A stretch of 64,000 nt of DNA from Lepas anatifera (taxonomy: Eukaryota; Arthropoda; Thecostraca; Lepadidae), in assembly GCA_034440635.1 (NCBI GenBank), contig JAOTON010000893.1:366001-430000 (forward strand), written 5' to 3'. Made by a program: the position numbers and the translations under genes. Numbering within the stretch: position 1 is the stretch's first letter; each line of letters starts with the position of its first letter. The notes under the pieces were generated by a model. It was given only the letters and a program-made list of their open reading frames with translations. It was not told where the DNA came from and did no database searches. Below, piece by piece: positions 24,701-35,625 of this stretch.

Positions 24701-25773
24701 CGTGTTCTAAAGATCGTTTTAAGCTCACTTTGAGCACAGATTAGGGGCGCTTAAAAAGATTGGAAGGATTTTCACAGGAGCCTCTGAACGCACGTCCATT
24801 GCTGGACAGAGGTAAGTCTCATCTTGTACAATATCGTGCACAGAATGATATTTTTCAGCCATGACGTGATACTTTGAAGCAAACATGTCTACAATCATAT
24901 CTGTATATCCAAAGTAAACGAGGGCTGCTATCTCTGACGACAGCGGCATGTGCTTGAAGTGTAAGCCTGGACCGCTCCTGGGCGATATGGAAGAGGACTG
25001 TTCATTAAAGGCATTTCATGTGTGTCCGAAAAATGGTAAACGTGATTGTTGTTTAATGTTTGTGTCCTAATACAAAGTTACGATTATGTTATCTTTTCTC
25101 GACGCTGGAGTGGACTGCGGCAAACAAATTGGATTACTCTCATTATCATCAGACAAAGTCAATGTAATAGCAAGGCCACAACAGCACGATAAGTAACATC
25201 TTTACAGAAAGTTTCAATTTAAGAAAAAAACACGAAGACTAACGAGGAACATCTAGTCAACCCAATGAAACTCTAGGCACGACTCAAAGTATGCCACACA
25301 GACTACAATTATGCCAGCATCAGTTTTGCTACTAGACTAATTTTATGCCAAATGCAGACTCAAAAGAGGCGGTTTCGTTTGAGGCTTGCATCGAGTTCAG
25401 TTGTCGTGTTGAGCGGAGGGGCATGTTTTTCTAAACCATGTCTCGTGGAGAGCTGGAATATAATGATTCCATGACGATATGACGATTTTGCTAATGGAAT
25501 ACATTGATGCCGTGGAGTTTTTCTATACCGAGCGAAGACTCATTTGAAAACAGGCATCAGACATTTGATTCCCGGGCTTACGGTGATCATTCTATGAGCT
25601 TCAGAAAACACTACGTGCTAGACTCAATCCAGTCCAAGAGATTACATTGAGTCTGCGAAGGGAATACAATGAGCCTGACTCTGCCTGATTCCAACCGAGT
25701 TTGACACCAGAATCCAGACTCGCTTTCAGCACCGACTCAGTTTAGCCAGAAGGACTCAATTTTTCTCTCAGTG
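21781..25773. mobile_element. TA-flanked inverted-repeat element holding a retrotransposon
   Basis: The left end TACACTGAGAGAAA (TA at 21779-21780) and the right end TTTCTCTCAGTGTA (TA at 25774-25775) are exact 14-base inverses. A TA duplication with CACTG-initial ends fits a Tc1/mariner-type non-autonomous element. The inner RT relic (22580-24300, minus) is an insert; the rest, about 2.2 kb, has no transposase I recognise. The length is large for such short ends, so chance pairing of two separate small elements is possible. Confidence 0.5.
22580..24310 (-). pseudogene. Non-LTR retrotransposon RT, reverse strand, degraded
   Basis: Read on the minus strand, 24262-23978 holds the pre-RT region (MRSSKSTGVDGIS). 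A frame change follows, then 23964-23221 carries VTPIPKSRK, RPISILPAVTKLVERIV, GYRKQHSTETAL and LLDFSKCFD. The next motif, normally PQGS, is a degenerate FQGGALS. The catalytic site is YCDD, so both aspartates remain but the alanine is changed. A further frame at 23182-22580 has the thumb (NLGVTIDRHLNYQSHI) and C-terminal region. Endonuclease and ORF1 are missing. It belongs to the CR1/Jockey-like assembly of clades; a finer placement needs a tree. It lies inside the TA-flanked element. Confidence 0.85.
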
Positions 25774-26906
25774 TAGGACAACTAATTTTTCTGATCATCT
25801 ACTGCTTACATACAGATTCTGATGGAGGGCTGTGTCAGAACTTATAATTAAACATACTTTTTTGGAACGAGTATTCCAGGACTGAGGCCAATAAAGAATT
25901 TACCGACTTATTTTTACTTTAATTTTATAAACTCAAGCACATACCAACAGATTTAGAAACAATACACTATGATCATTTAACATAAAAGTGGAACGTTCTA
26001 TCTTGCCAGTTCAAAAGACTGCGTATGAAAATTGATAAAATAAAGTACTATAATTGCATGACTTGAATAATAATTGCATGACTTGAATGGAATAAGATTA
26101 TTCATTATACAGTTATACACATATAAACCCTCAGACAGCTGCGGTGAGAAACAGGACCGGTGCATTGACCATTCATTTAACAACAGGGGTTTCGCTGATT
26201 TTGCTGGGTTGTCGTGTACACGGAATAAGCTTTAGGTGAAGGAACTATCAACTCGCTTGGCTTGTATAGGTTGATGCTCCTTTGAGGTTTTTTTTGACGC
26301 TGCATCAATTTCAAGATTTCAAACTTCAATCATATTTCAGGATATGCGGCTTTTCATGCTCCATCATCTATAATCGCTGTATATTAGCGCATAGTGTTGC
26401 TCCGTGCATACTGTTGGCATGGCATGGTTTTAATTTCTCTGTTTCAGTTCTAGAATGGTGAAACATAAACATCGAGTTTGCCATGTCTTTCAGGTTACAT
26501 CCTGATGGCCTCCTTTATACCCTGAGAACCAGAGAGGAAGTCCATGATGGTAGGGGGAGTGGGTGCATCACTTGGCCTTTACTCACGTATTCCCTTGCCC
26601 TTGCCCCCTCTAACCGCTCTGTTCCTGCATCCGACCTTGCCCCTTGGTCCGCTCTGCCTTTGCATCTGCCTCTTCCGCTGAATTCGCCCCTGTCCGTACA
26701 TTGCCCTGGTCCGTACATCCGCCTCTGCCTCCTGCATCCGTCTGCATCTTAATACACCTGTGCCCCAGGGGTGTGGCTTTCCCAAAACCATTGGGGTGCC
26801 AAAATTGAAAATATGACATTCACATAAAATGAGAAAGCATAATATTATCTTTACTTTAGCTATCACAATATTATTTAGAATCCTAAAAATGATAAGCAAT
26901 AACAAT
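25774..26906. other. No gene; pyrimidine-rich repeat at 26590-26755
   Basis: AT-rich to 26480, then a C/T-rich stretch with loosely repeated CTGCATCCG, TTGCCCCTTGGTCCG and related words. Frames across it on both strands are low complexity. Confidence 0.45.
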
Positions 26907-26910
26907 TTAA

Positions 26911-27360
26911 AGGGAATGTGGCACCTTCATAACGTGATTTTAACTGAGATACCCAAGTTGTAAAGCAAGTCGGGAAACCCGGAACTCAATATATCATTTC
27001 TCTTAGAACTCGAGATTTCCATATGAAAAAGCTAAAGCCTACCTGCAATGTACCCCTCATGTACCCTTAGCAGCAGGGCACAATTGTCATGACTGTTGGT
27101 GTGACGACATATGCGGACGTCACGATGAGCATCCGCTAATCGAAGCCCTTGAAGGGTTTCAAGTATGGTAGTGGTTGCCAGATCATGACATCATCCACAG
27201 GCAGATATTTATTTCTTTTTCTAGAGGAGTATTTTAAAAATCAACATATTGAGTTTATTGTACATCTTTCAGAGAAATCATGAGTGGTTTCATTATTTTC
27301 GGCTAAAAGTACACCTAATTACACTAAATTCCAGGATTCGACCAAGGTGCCACATTCCCT
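26911..27360. mobile_element. T2/Kolobok-like MITE A, 450 bp
   Basis: TTAA (26907-26910) then AGGGAATGTGGCACCTT at the left; the exact 17-base inverse then TTAA (27361-27364) at the right. TTAA target sites with TTAAAGGRR ends are the mark of the T2 MITEs described in Xenopus, placed in the Kolobok superfamily. No coding content. Its interior resembles the element at 30830-31998, for example around ACTGAGA and GGGAAACC near the left end. Confidence 0.85.
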
Positions 27361-28087
27361 TTAAAGGGTACTTTAACATTAACTCGATATTTCATGGCGG
27401 GTGCCCGGTCAGCCCTCCAGAAATATAAGTTCACTCTTCTGCATAGTACCGCTCATTTAAGTCCCATCAGCAATCCATCACTATTCGAGGCCGTTCAACT
27501 ACCGTTTCGAATGAAATGTGCCGTGCCGTATAAATTTATTGATGTAATTCTAATATTTTGAACATATTCAAAACGTGCCATTCAAAAAATCACCGTTCGA
27601 AATATGCATTTAACGTTGCTTGATGTTTCATCAGTGTCCTTTCTAAACTTCGTACCAATGCTTAGTCAGCACGGAAATTTTGGCTTGAAAAATAAACATC
27701 TACCAAAACGTTTGTTTTTAGGATTCACCATTCTCAAAACGAAGCGCGACTTAAAGGGAGATACGCGAAAAAAATTGTATTGGCTATATGAAAAGGTTAC
27801 AAAAAGTTGTTTCAGAAGTTCAATTCTCATTTTGCGAATTCGGCCTGCAACTGCCTTAAAATCGCTCTCAAAGTCAACATTTCTAGACGACTTTACCGGT
27901 ACACCTCATATCGATGTATATGACGTACACACGGCTAAGGCTATCAATTTCTCTAAGAATTAGGTCATATCTATCCTAAATAGTGATGTAGAACTTTGGA
28001 CTTCTACAGAAAAAAATACTTTAGAAAAACAACATTCCAAAACTCTTTTGAAACAGAAATATAGGGCTTAAAAGAAATCACAATTAA

Positions 28088-28130
28088 CCAATCAGAAGCC
28101 TAGGAATTCTCAAACCGGGGTCACGTGACC
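28088..28130 (+). promoter_or_regulatory. CCAAT box and palindromic E-box
   Basis: CCAATCAG (28088-28095) is followed by the 12-base perfect palindrome GGTCACGTGACC (28119-28130), which contains the GTCACGTGAC form bound by bHLH-zip factors such as USF and TFE. They lie about 510 bp upstream of the THAP-like frame and could form its promoter; this is inference. Confidence 0.4.
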
Positions 28131-28641
28131 TATCTGACGCAAAAGTTTTGTCATCCTGGGGCTGAAGCAGAAAATGACTCAAGACCCGCGGTACGAAACC
28201 GCTTAAGACTTGAGTAATTCTGTTTTTTTTCGTTTTTAGGGCAAACTAATTCATTTTATAATTTTTAAAAGCTTTTTAAAATTAATTCAATTACAAATAC
28301 AGGAGAACAGACATTTGTAGTATAAAAAACATTACTTTTCAACTTTAAATAGTTTTCGAAAAGTAAGTGATCGGTATTGACCTCGGTCATCGAAAGTGTT
28401 GGCACCTGGCGGATTTTTTTGGAAACGCCAGCAGAGGGACTGACGTCTGGCGCGGCTGCTTCATATCCGGCGCATTTTTAAACAAACTCCTTGGTTCCTA
28501 CACGGTTCCTATGGTAACGGATTTTCAGTCGTGGTAAACTCGTTGTGAAAGAGCGTGGTTATACGTGACGTTGGGTGGACGTGAATATTGAAGACTGGCG
28601 TTATTTTCTTGTTTGTTATAATCTTGGAAAGTTCAAAGAAA

Positions 28642-28866
28642 ATGGAGAAGAGACGGATAACCATTAGATCCAATCAGAAATGCAACTTTCCTCAGTGTGT
28701 ATCCTTCCGAAGAAAGTGTCGAAGTCTCAGCTTTCACAAGTTTCCTCAGGATAAGGTGCTGTCCAAGCAGTGGAAGTTGAAACTGAGAATTGGGAAGAAG
28801 ATAGGCTCAAATGCTGCTGTCTGTTGCAGAAATTTTCAGCCATCTGACTTCCATTGACATCCACCT
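28642..28866 (+). pseudogene. THAP-type zinc-finger exon, degraded
   Basis: From the ATG at 28642 a frame of 71 residues ends at TGA 28855-28857. It has the THAP pattern: a CNFPQC pair near residues 14-19, SFHKFP at about 29-34, a W near 43, then VCCRNFQPSDF, where the family has C-x2-H-F. The zinc-binding histidine is therefore asparagine here. A strong splice donor (GTAAGT) follows at 28867, nine bases past the stop, so the original exon probably read through to it and the stop is a later change. THAP domains bind DNA in P-type and Kolobok-type transposases and in host regulators. The missing histidine and the stop argue for a relic. The ATG was preferred over the upstream one at 28588, which adds only a hydrophobic stretch. 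Confidence 0.7.
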
Positions 28867-29322
28867 GGTAAGTGGCTGTGAGGCCAGTGTACAAAGTATG
28901 GCATTTTCGACGAGATCTCGTCGGTGCGAGTGCCCTTGGAGACAGGACCGAGTGGTGCGAATTTTATCAACCTGGTGCGAATTTTGAGGTTAGTGACACT
29001 TAAAATAAACAAATAATTGCTGAATGGCTATTAAGACACAGGAGGGGCCTTATAAAAAGCCCTTAATTAACTGACTAATGATTGAGGTAGCATTGCATTG
29101 CAGGGGAAGGAATGGGTGCATTTTTTCCCTGGTATGTGGCATATTGGTGCGAATTTTTGGAGGATGGTGGTGCGAGAATTTTAGATGGCTGGTGCGACTC
29201 GTCTGGCCTGCTGCCATACTTTGCAGACTGGCTGTGGGGTAATCTCCAGTTCCGCTTATGCCTTCTTCCACTCCCTTGAGCCTGCTTCTAGCAGGAGTAG
29301 GCCTTTATCCTTGGGCCGTCAT

Positions 29323-29599
29323 CAAAGGCGGATCCAGGATTGCCGATCGGGGGCACCTCCCGGGGGGGGGCGAGGCGCCATTCTTGACCGAGAAACCCTA
29401 TCGGATGGGAGCAAAACCCTGTCGGTGGGAGCCGACTTTCGCATCCTGGGGTGGAGGGGGGGTGGGAAGCGAAATTTCAGGGGGCGTGGCCATTTCAGGG
29501 GGCGCCGAGGGTCAATGGCGGGGGGCACATACTCCCTTTGCCCCTGGATCTGCCTATGGGACACATGCCCACTTTGCTGTCCCCTTGGATCCGCCTATG
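29323..29599. mobile_element. MITE with CAAAGGCGGATCC ends, 277 bp
   Basis: Starts CAAAGGCGGATCCAGG and ends CCTTGGATCCGCCTATG, an imperfect inverse (CA-x-AGGCGGATCC). The G-rich interior gives long frames on both strands that are not genes. The 8-bp flanks do not match well, so the superfamily (hAT-like) rests on the end sequence only. Confidence 0.6.
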
Positions 29600-30119
29600 G
29601 TTGTATTCCTTTTTAGCCCGGGAAACTGACATCTTGAAATAATTCGGTAGATATACGCCTTTATTCGTTTCAAGCTGTCTAAAATTCCAGTTTGAATGTA
29701 CGATGGAAAATGCCTTTCCAAACATAAGCGTCGCCACCGGCAAAAAAGTGGGGGTGCAGCAAACTTTAACCTGATCCTGACTACAAGCTTTGCTCCTTGG
29801 GACCAAAAATTCCTCGAATTTGGGCTCCTCACTGCCTTCTGCAGCGGCTGGTTATAAGCCACTGCCACATACCAGGCATAAAACACGTATAATTCACCGC
29901 TTACCATGCTATTCCCGGGCCCACTAACGTTGTTTACCTTTCGGAGTCCCCCTTTCGCGGCCATCTTGGATGGCACACTAGCGCCTCTGGTGAGCGTGAC
30001 CGGGGTCAATGGGCATGGGTAAGTGATGGGCATTTTATTGAAACTGGTAACCTATCTCGCTAATAAGTGAGTGGCCTCCCAAAATTTTGCCGAAGATACA
30101 AAAACAATTGATAGTTTCG

Positions 30120-30780
30120 TTATCAGGATTTTTCAAATATCTCTGTATCTCTGTATCTCTGTATATGTATTAATCACCAACAGGCACATACCCAATTATA
30201 GGTGAAGTCAATGAAAGATAAAAATGCATAGTCACCAACAGCCTATTCCTAAAACGCGCAAAACATTTCTAACACAACAAACACAAATAATCAATCTGGT
30301 CACTGGCCTATGAAAGCTGTTTGTATAGTCGTAAAAGAGGCGATACACTTTTTAAGTCGTCCAATGGGATCCGTCAAAATATCGCAGGTTGGTGAGAAAG
30401 CTAAAAAGTTATTAACAACACGAGGAGCCCGCACAAACACACATGATTGTATCGTGTTCACTCGACCAAAAGGCACATTTAAGAAAGTTGCACTAGCATT
30501 CCTGGTAGTTCTAGATGGTACATGAAGCGAGAAACATTCCAAAAGATGAGATGATGCGATGAGACCTCTAAAAACCTTGCTTGTGAATAAGATGTCATGT
30601 TGTACACGCCTTGCCAATAAAGTACGAACATCATAAAACTTCGTCAATTCCTCGTAACCTAATGATGGACAGGCTGGGTCAACATGGTTCGCAAGCCACA
30701 TCAAAAACTTGTGTCGGATTCTTTCTACACGATCCAGATGACATTTTGCGGCTCCAGCCCAAACCACTGAACAATACTCT
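30120..30780 (-). pseudogene. 3' fragment of a non-LTR retrotransposon, reverse strand
   Basis: The minus-strand frame 30767-30300 (155 residues) is the C-terminal region after RT: VERIRHKFLMWLA, then FSLHVPSRTTRNASATF and VNNFLAF. The same blocks appear in the forward fragment at 48122-48550 (HKFLTWLA, FPLHVPARLTRN), so the two belong to one family. A 3' untranslated region follows to about 30120 and contains an ATACAGAG octamer repeat, a likely 3' tail. It sits just inside the right end of the Kolobok-like element B. Confidence 0.75.
30139..30166 (-). repeat. Octamer microsatellite (ATACAGAG)n
   Basis: Three to four copies of an 8-bp unit at the 3' end of the truncated non-LTR element. Short tandem 3' tails are usual in CR1/L2-type elements. 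Confidence 0.8.
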
Positions 30781-30829
30781 AAAATAGCAAGAAATCACAA
30801 TAATAATTTTTTCGCGTATCTCCCTTTAA

Positions 30830-31998
30830 AGGGAGTGTCCCACTTTTATAATGGGTTTTGAACTGAGACAGCAGTTTTGTAGAGCGTGCTGAGAAACCAC
30901 TACTGACATATTTATTTTCACCCAAAGCTCTCGATATAAAATTTCCGCCAGCTTTAAAGTTCAAAGTAAAGGGGCCTATTGGCTTATTTCAAACCCTGAA
31001 GGAATAACTTCCATATGGTAGCAGTAATCTGATTGGTCGTAAGCCCTGAGCCTCACCCACTCAGTAAAAAATACCATGCTATCGAGTGAGCCAGCATCTA
31101 GCTGCGTGTGGACCGAAAGCATCGGGCGAGTTAGCGTCCAGTCAATGTGCATTTGGGCCAAATTGCGCCCAATGGCTGTACCACACATCACATTGTTTCT
31201 CTACCGGACTTTTCAGAACATGGGTGAACTGTTTTTGTCAAATTTGAACTCTGAAATTGTGTATTCACATCAGAAATGTGCATTAACGTTCGATCACTCA
31301 ATACACATGGCTGCCGCAGCGCCATCTAATGTCCGGTTTTGCACTAGTACTTCTTGTACTGCACACAAATTGTGTCATGCGGAAAGGCTGTGAATGTGCT
31401 TTTAAAGCGAGTCTATGATTAAGATTTGGGATTTCACTGATTATTAAAACCGTCATTTTGATGACGTCACTTATTGTTAGAAAAGAGGAGATATTTCTGT
31501 TTTTAGCCTATGGCAGTGGCGGATCCAGGGGGGCAAAAAAGGCAATTGCCCCCCCAAACGGAAGAGCTCGGGGCAAAACTATGTTTTTGCCCCCCACAGC
31601 GATCGACCTCCTTTTTCCCCGACTCCTTTTTAGCTTGTAAGCAAAATTTTGGTGCTTCAACTCTCAACTTCAAACAGAATTAGAGAAGTTCAGTGTAAGT
31701 ATTGGGGCTTGGATAGGAAAAAAATGTATCTTGAGCCCATATTTTTCACCCCGTGACGTTTTTTTGTTTTTCGTCTCCAGTTCCCAAAATCCTACCGAAA
31801 AGGCATATTGTAGCGAAATTTTTCACTGCGCGACGTTTTTTTTTTTTGCTTTTCGACTTTGGTTTGCCCCTCCCAAACCAACCGGCTAGATCCGCCACTG
31901 GCCTATGGAAGTGGGGAAAAATGTTGTTTTCTCATTTTCAGATCTCTCTTGTTCTTAAAATGTTCTTTGTAGAATTTCGACAAAGTGGTACATTCCCT
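30830..31998. mobile_element. T2/Kolobok-like element C, 1.17 kb
   Basis: Left AGGGAGTGTCCCACTTT after TTAA 30826-30829; right inverse AAAGTGGTACATTCCCT before TTAA 31999-32002 (15 of 17 bases pair). The left TTAA is the same four bases that end element B. An inner 387-bp hAT-like MITE at 31514-31900 accounts for a third of its length. No transposase recognised. Confidence 0.78.
31514..31900. mobile_element. hAT-like MITE, 387 bp, perfect 8-bp TSD
   Basis: Starts CAGTGGCGGATCCAGGGG and ends CTAGATCCGCCACTG. Flanked by GCCTATGG on both sides (31506-31513 and 31901-31908), an exact 8-bp duplication. It lies in element C, so it is younger than C. C/G runs near the left end and T runs near the right give no coding potential. 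Confidence 0.92.
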
Positions 31999-32033
31999 TT
32001 AAAGCACTCCCACCATTGTATGTGAATTGTGAC

Positions 32034-32670
32034 CAGGGACGGCGTATTCCATTTTCGAGCAGGGGCGCAAAATTTTCGGGAAGGGGCACCTTCCTCCCCC
32101 AGAAGGGCACCTTCTGCTCCCAAGGGGCGCCGACTCAGGGGAGGGGGTGTAAACACAAGGGAGTGCCTTTGCCAATGCTATCCGGGGGCGCCGTTGGTCT
32201 TCTTCAGGAGAAGGTCTTATGCCATCGAGAGGCGCCTTTGCTATTCAAGAGCGCATATGCTATCCAGAGGGGGCATATGCTTTCTTTGATCTGAGGGGTA
32301 CGCCTTTTGCTATCCAGGGGGCGCTTGCGCTAACCAGGGGGCGGCTATGTCATCCAGGGGCGCCGTTGATTTTCTTGGCGGGGGGGTGATTTTTCCTGTA
32401 CAGGGGAGCTCTCTGCTGTCCATGAGCTTCCTTTGTTATCACGAGGGGGCGCCTTTTGCTGTCTAGGGGCACCTATGCTATCCAGGGACGCCATTACTCT
32501 TCTAAAGAGGACCTCTTGCTGGTCTGGGGGCGCCTCTGATGTCCAGGGGGCATCAATGCTATCCAAGGGTGCCTATGTTTTCTAGAGGGGGTGCCTATGC
32601 TATCTAGAAGGAGTGCCTATTTGCTCTCCATAGGGCGGCTTTGATGTCAGGGGGCGCCATTCATATGTGA
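32034..32670 (+). repeat. Degenerate ~20-bp GGGGCGCC repeat
   Basis: Many loose copies of the phrase TATGCTATCCAGGGGGCGCC, spaced about 20-40 bp apart. Starts at a CAGGGACGG sequence (32034) that looks like a hAT-type end, but no inverse partner was found. Similar G-rich repeat expansion is seen in the hAT-like element at 49695-53325. Confidence 0.7.
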
Positions 32671-33615
32671 AAGCGTCTTTATTGAAAACACCTAAGCACT
32701 GCATACTTCTTCAAGTAGGCGGTGTTTAGACCTGAGTTTTCTTAACCGGCCGGGTGCACCAACCGAATCCGGGGGGCACTTCCCCGGACAAAGCCAAAAT
32801 TGGGTGTCCAAAAATATGCTTTTGCACACCCTCAATTTTTTCAGGGTGTGCAACTACACACTCTTCCCCCTCCCCCAAATCCACTGTCTCTGCTTGTGAC
32901 CTCACTTACTGTCTGGGTTCCATCAATTAGGTATAATTCGGAAGCTGGGTGCTTAACGTCTTAATGCAATAACGGTGCACAACTATTGAAAACTAATGAT
33001 AGCAATAAACTAGGAACACGACGTCACCCGGGAGATTAATAGCAGAACACTGTAGAGCATGGAACACTGTGACACATTTCAAATTTTAGGCACACATATA
33101 AGAAATCAGATAATTATAGTTGGACGGCCGTGCACCGTGGCTTCTGGTTACCGGGAAGGTGGGTGGCAGCGATATCGAAAGGGTGTAATAGGGGAGTCGC
33201 CCATGTCAAAGAAATACAGTGATGTTGTCCATGCCAATAAATTATACACACCTACACAGTTAACAGCCTCGTGCACCCTGTGGTGTGCCGAAGGTCCTCC
33301 TTGTTTACACGGTCAGAACTACTTGTCCATCCGCCTCAAATAATCGTTTAAGCATCTTAAAGTTCTAGTGTTACATACGCATAAAATGCCAGCTAGACGT
33401 ACATGTTCTATTTACCGTGTGTGTTGCACCGTCAATAAGTGTGTGTTAATCGAACAGTCTCGAAAAACTGCATCATGTACCCTGATTCCAAAAAATATTA
33501 ATGAATTGTAATCGGAACGTTCCATTTACCTGCCAAGTATATTCACATAACGATCTCATTTAATGAATTCATGTTTTCCCAGTACTATTGGCACTGTACA
33601 CTGCACAAACACCTA
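32671..33615. other. No gene recognised
   Basis: A G/C-rich patch at 32750-32880 and otherwise AT-rich sequence. A 94-codon frame at 33059-33343 has no domain. Confidence 0.45.
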
Positions 33616-33813
33616 AATAGGCGCAGAAACTTTTTCGAAGTTGGGGGAAGGGCAAAAGTTGGCTGATGGGATCAAATATGATTCGGCGAATCACTTGATT
33701 TGTTAACGGCAAATGTCCGGAATCGGCTCAAAGTTGGGGAGACACTGCCTCCGCAGACCGAAACTTGGGGGGAAGGGGGCAGCCACCCCCTGCCCCCGGT
33801 TTCTGCGCCTATG
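33616..33813. mobile_element. MITE with (C/A)ATAGGCGCAGAAAC ends, 198 bp
   Basis: The left end AATAGGCGCAGAAAC pairs with the right end GTTTCTGCGCCTATG. Only the first four of the eight flanking bases match (AACA), so the target duplication is decayed or absent. The start resembles the MITE at 29323. Confidence 0.65.
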
Positions 33814-33843
33814 AACAGTGTTCATACACTGTGCTAAGTGTAG

Positions 33844-35468
33844 TACACACTTAGCAGACTTGATTAAACAAATCGCCATGATATAACTATTGTGTTTAAT
33901 TTCCCGCTCATTCTAACTAGTCACGTCATCCATGCTTTCTTAGTTGCTTCATCAGTAAAACCGATACAGACTTATCAATTTATTTTGTATGCAAAACTCA
34001 TCCTTATCTCCCCTACAGGTACCAATCTTATTCGATAGCTCCCAAGACGAGAAAGAATCTGACTTCAGGATTGGTAAATTACCTGGGGAAAGGGAGAGAC
34101 ATGTTGGAGACTGAGCTCTCAACCCTGATATCTACTCTCAAGAGAGCTTTGCAGACATGAGATGAGAAAGTTCTCTCCACTGGAAAGGATCCTAGAAGTG
34201 TTTATATGAGTGTGATAATGGACACAGTAGTGAGAGATGTTATCATATGTGGTCAAGTCTAACTCACAGTTTATGCCCCCAGTAAAAGTGAAATCTCGTG
34301 CAATCAAGAAGAGGCTAATGGATGCTTGGGTCAAGGCCGGAGATATCGTCAGACACAGGATCACAAATAAAGATAAGATCAGTCGATTTGATGATAAACT
34401 TGACACATTGCTCGTCATCACAGTATGTCAGTGTGTGATTGAGCCATGTCTTGGAGCCTGCTTCTCTTCCTGTCCTGGATTCCACATCAACTGTAACTGT
34501 CCCAAGCAGCAAAAGCTTCCAGTGTTGGAGCTGGAGTGGATTTACAGGCAGCGGACCAAGAAGGGTGAGAAGTCCGGGATGATGATGATGTCTGTGGACA
34601 GGGTGGAAACGGAGAGACTAAAGAAAGCTGAGAAGATAAAGCAGTAAACGACGTTGAGAGAGGAGAGGACCAAGAAGAAGAAGCTGCAGAAGGAAGAGCA
34701 ACTGATTTTGCATGATGAGATGTTAGTCCCCCAAGTGCAGTGAACATCATTTTTGGATGAGCCCACTCAGTCTGTTGTCTCCGACTCCAGATCAGACAAC
34801 AACAATAATATAACAGACATACTCGAGGACACTGAGCCATGCGACACGTGTGCCTCGTCTCCCAAAACTAGCACTGATAAGAGGAACTATATACCAATCA
34901 AACACGCTGCAGCGGCCAGTTTAAGGTTCCAGAACTCACTTATTTTTTAAACGTGCCCAGCTTCCGTCAGATCTCTCAGGAAGGCAGAGCATGTTGTTGC
35001 TGTCTGAGTAGCAGAGCTCACTATTACTGGGGGTATGAACTGGAGTTAGACTTGACCACAGTATGATAACATCTCTCACTACTGTGTCCATTATCACACT
35101 CATATCAACACTTCTAGGATCCTTTCCAGTGGAGAGAACTTTCTCATCTCATGTCTGCAAAACTCTCTTGGGAGCAGATCTCAGAGTTGAGAGCTCAGTC
35201 TCCAACATGTCTCTCCCTTTCCCCAGGTAATTTACCAACCCTGAGGTGGTCAGGTCCTTTCTCGTCATGGGAGCTATCAAATAAGATCGGCTCCTGTAGG
35301 GGAGATGAGGATGAGTTTTGCATACCAAATAAATTGACAAGTCTGTATCGGTGTTACTGATGAAGAAACTAAGAAAGCATGGATGAAGTGACTAGTTAGA
35401 ATGAGCGGGAAATTAAAAACAATAGTTATATCATGGCGATTTGTTTAATCAAGTCTGCTAAGTGTGTA
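33844..35468. repeat. 1.6-kb palindrome: two ~440-bp inverted arms
   Basis: The left arm (33844-34285) and the right arm (35024-35468) are reverse complements with scattered differences. Shared landmarks include TTAGCAGACTTGATTAAACA, CATGGGAGCTATC-type sequence, GGATCCTTTCCAGTGGAG in the right arm and its complement in the left. The 740-bp spacer holds the cysteine-rich frame. This is either an inverted-repeat element or an inverted duplication of part of one. Confidence 0.85.
34237..34647 (+). CDS. Cysteine-rich hypothetical protein (137 codons)
   Basis: An open frame that starts in the left palindrome arm and fills much of the spacer. The central part has a spaced pattern CQC, CLGAC, CPGFHINCNC followed by PKQQKLPVLELEWIYRQR, then a lysine/glutamate-rich C-terminus (VETERLKKAEKIKQ). 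The cysteine/histidine spacing looks like a metal-binding fold. I have the impression of similar CxCP-x-KIPxxEL sequences in unnamed invertebrate proteins tied to mobile DNA, but I cannot name a family. The first 15-20 codons may not be part of the original protein. Function unknown. Confidence 0.4.
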   Translation: MLSYVVKSNSQFMPPVKVKSRAIKKRLMDAWVKAGDIVRHRITNKDKISRFDDKLDTLLVITVCQCVIEPCLGACFSSCPGFHINCNCPKQQKLPVLELEWIYRQRTKKGEKSGMMMMSVDRVETERLKKAEKIKQ

Positions 35469-35569
35469 GATATACCTAAGCTTTACGAAGCTCAGGTCCT
35501 GAACACTGTGTGATTTCGCCGCCTTTTATCCATTTCTTCTCGCGTTCAGATTTTATCGAGTGCACGTGC

Positions 35570-35625
35570 CAGGGACGGATCCTGGGGGAAGCAATCCTGG
35601 GGAAGGTGCACTAGAAACGCCCCTG
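35570..35625. mobile_element. 56-bp hAT-like remnant with perfect 8-bp TSD
   Basis: Starts CAGGGACGGATCC and ends ACGCCCCTG, flanked by GCACGTGC on both sides (35562-35569, 35626-35633). It appears to be an extreme internal deletion product of a CAGGG-ended element. The duplicated octamer is itself a palindrome, so one could also read it as a small hairpin. Confidence 0.65.

Larger units (their letters stand above)
27755..30825. mobile_element. T2/Kolobok-like element B, 3.07 kb, with a THAP-like exon
   Basis: The left end is TTAA (27751-27754) plus AGGGAGATACGCGAAAAAA, and the right end is the exact inverse followed by TTAA (30826-30829); the terminal repeat is about 19 bases. The interior carries a THAP-type zinc finger exon (28642-28857), a small MITE (29323-29599) and a truncated non-LTR element on the minus strand (to about 30120). 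Kolobok-superfamily elements are known to encode THAP-domain proteins, so the exon may belong to the element. No transposase catalytic region was recognised. Confidence 0.75.
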
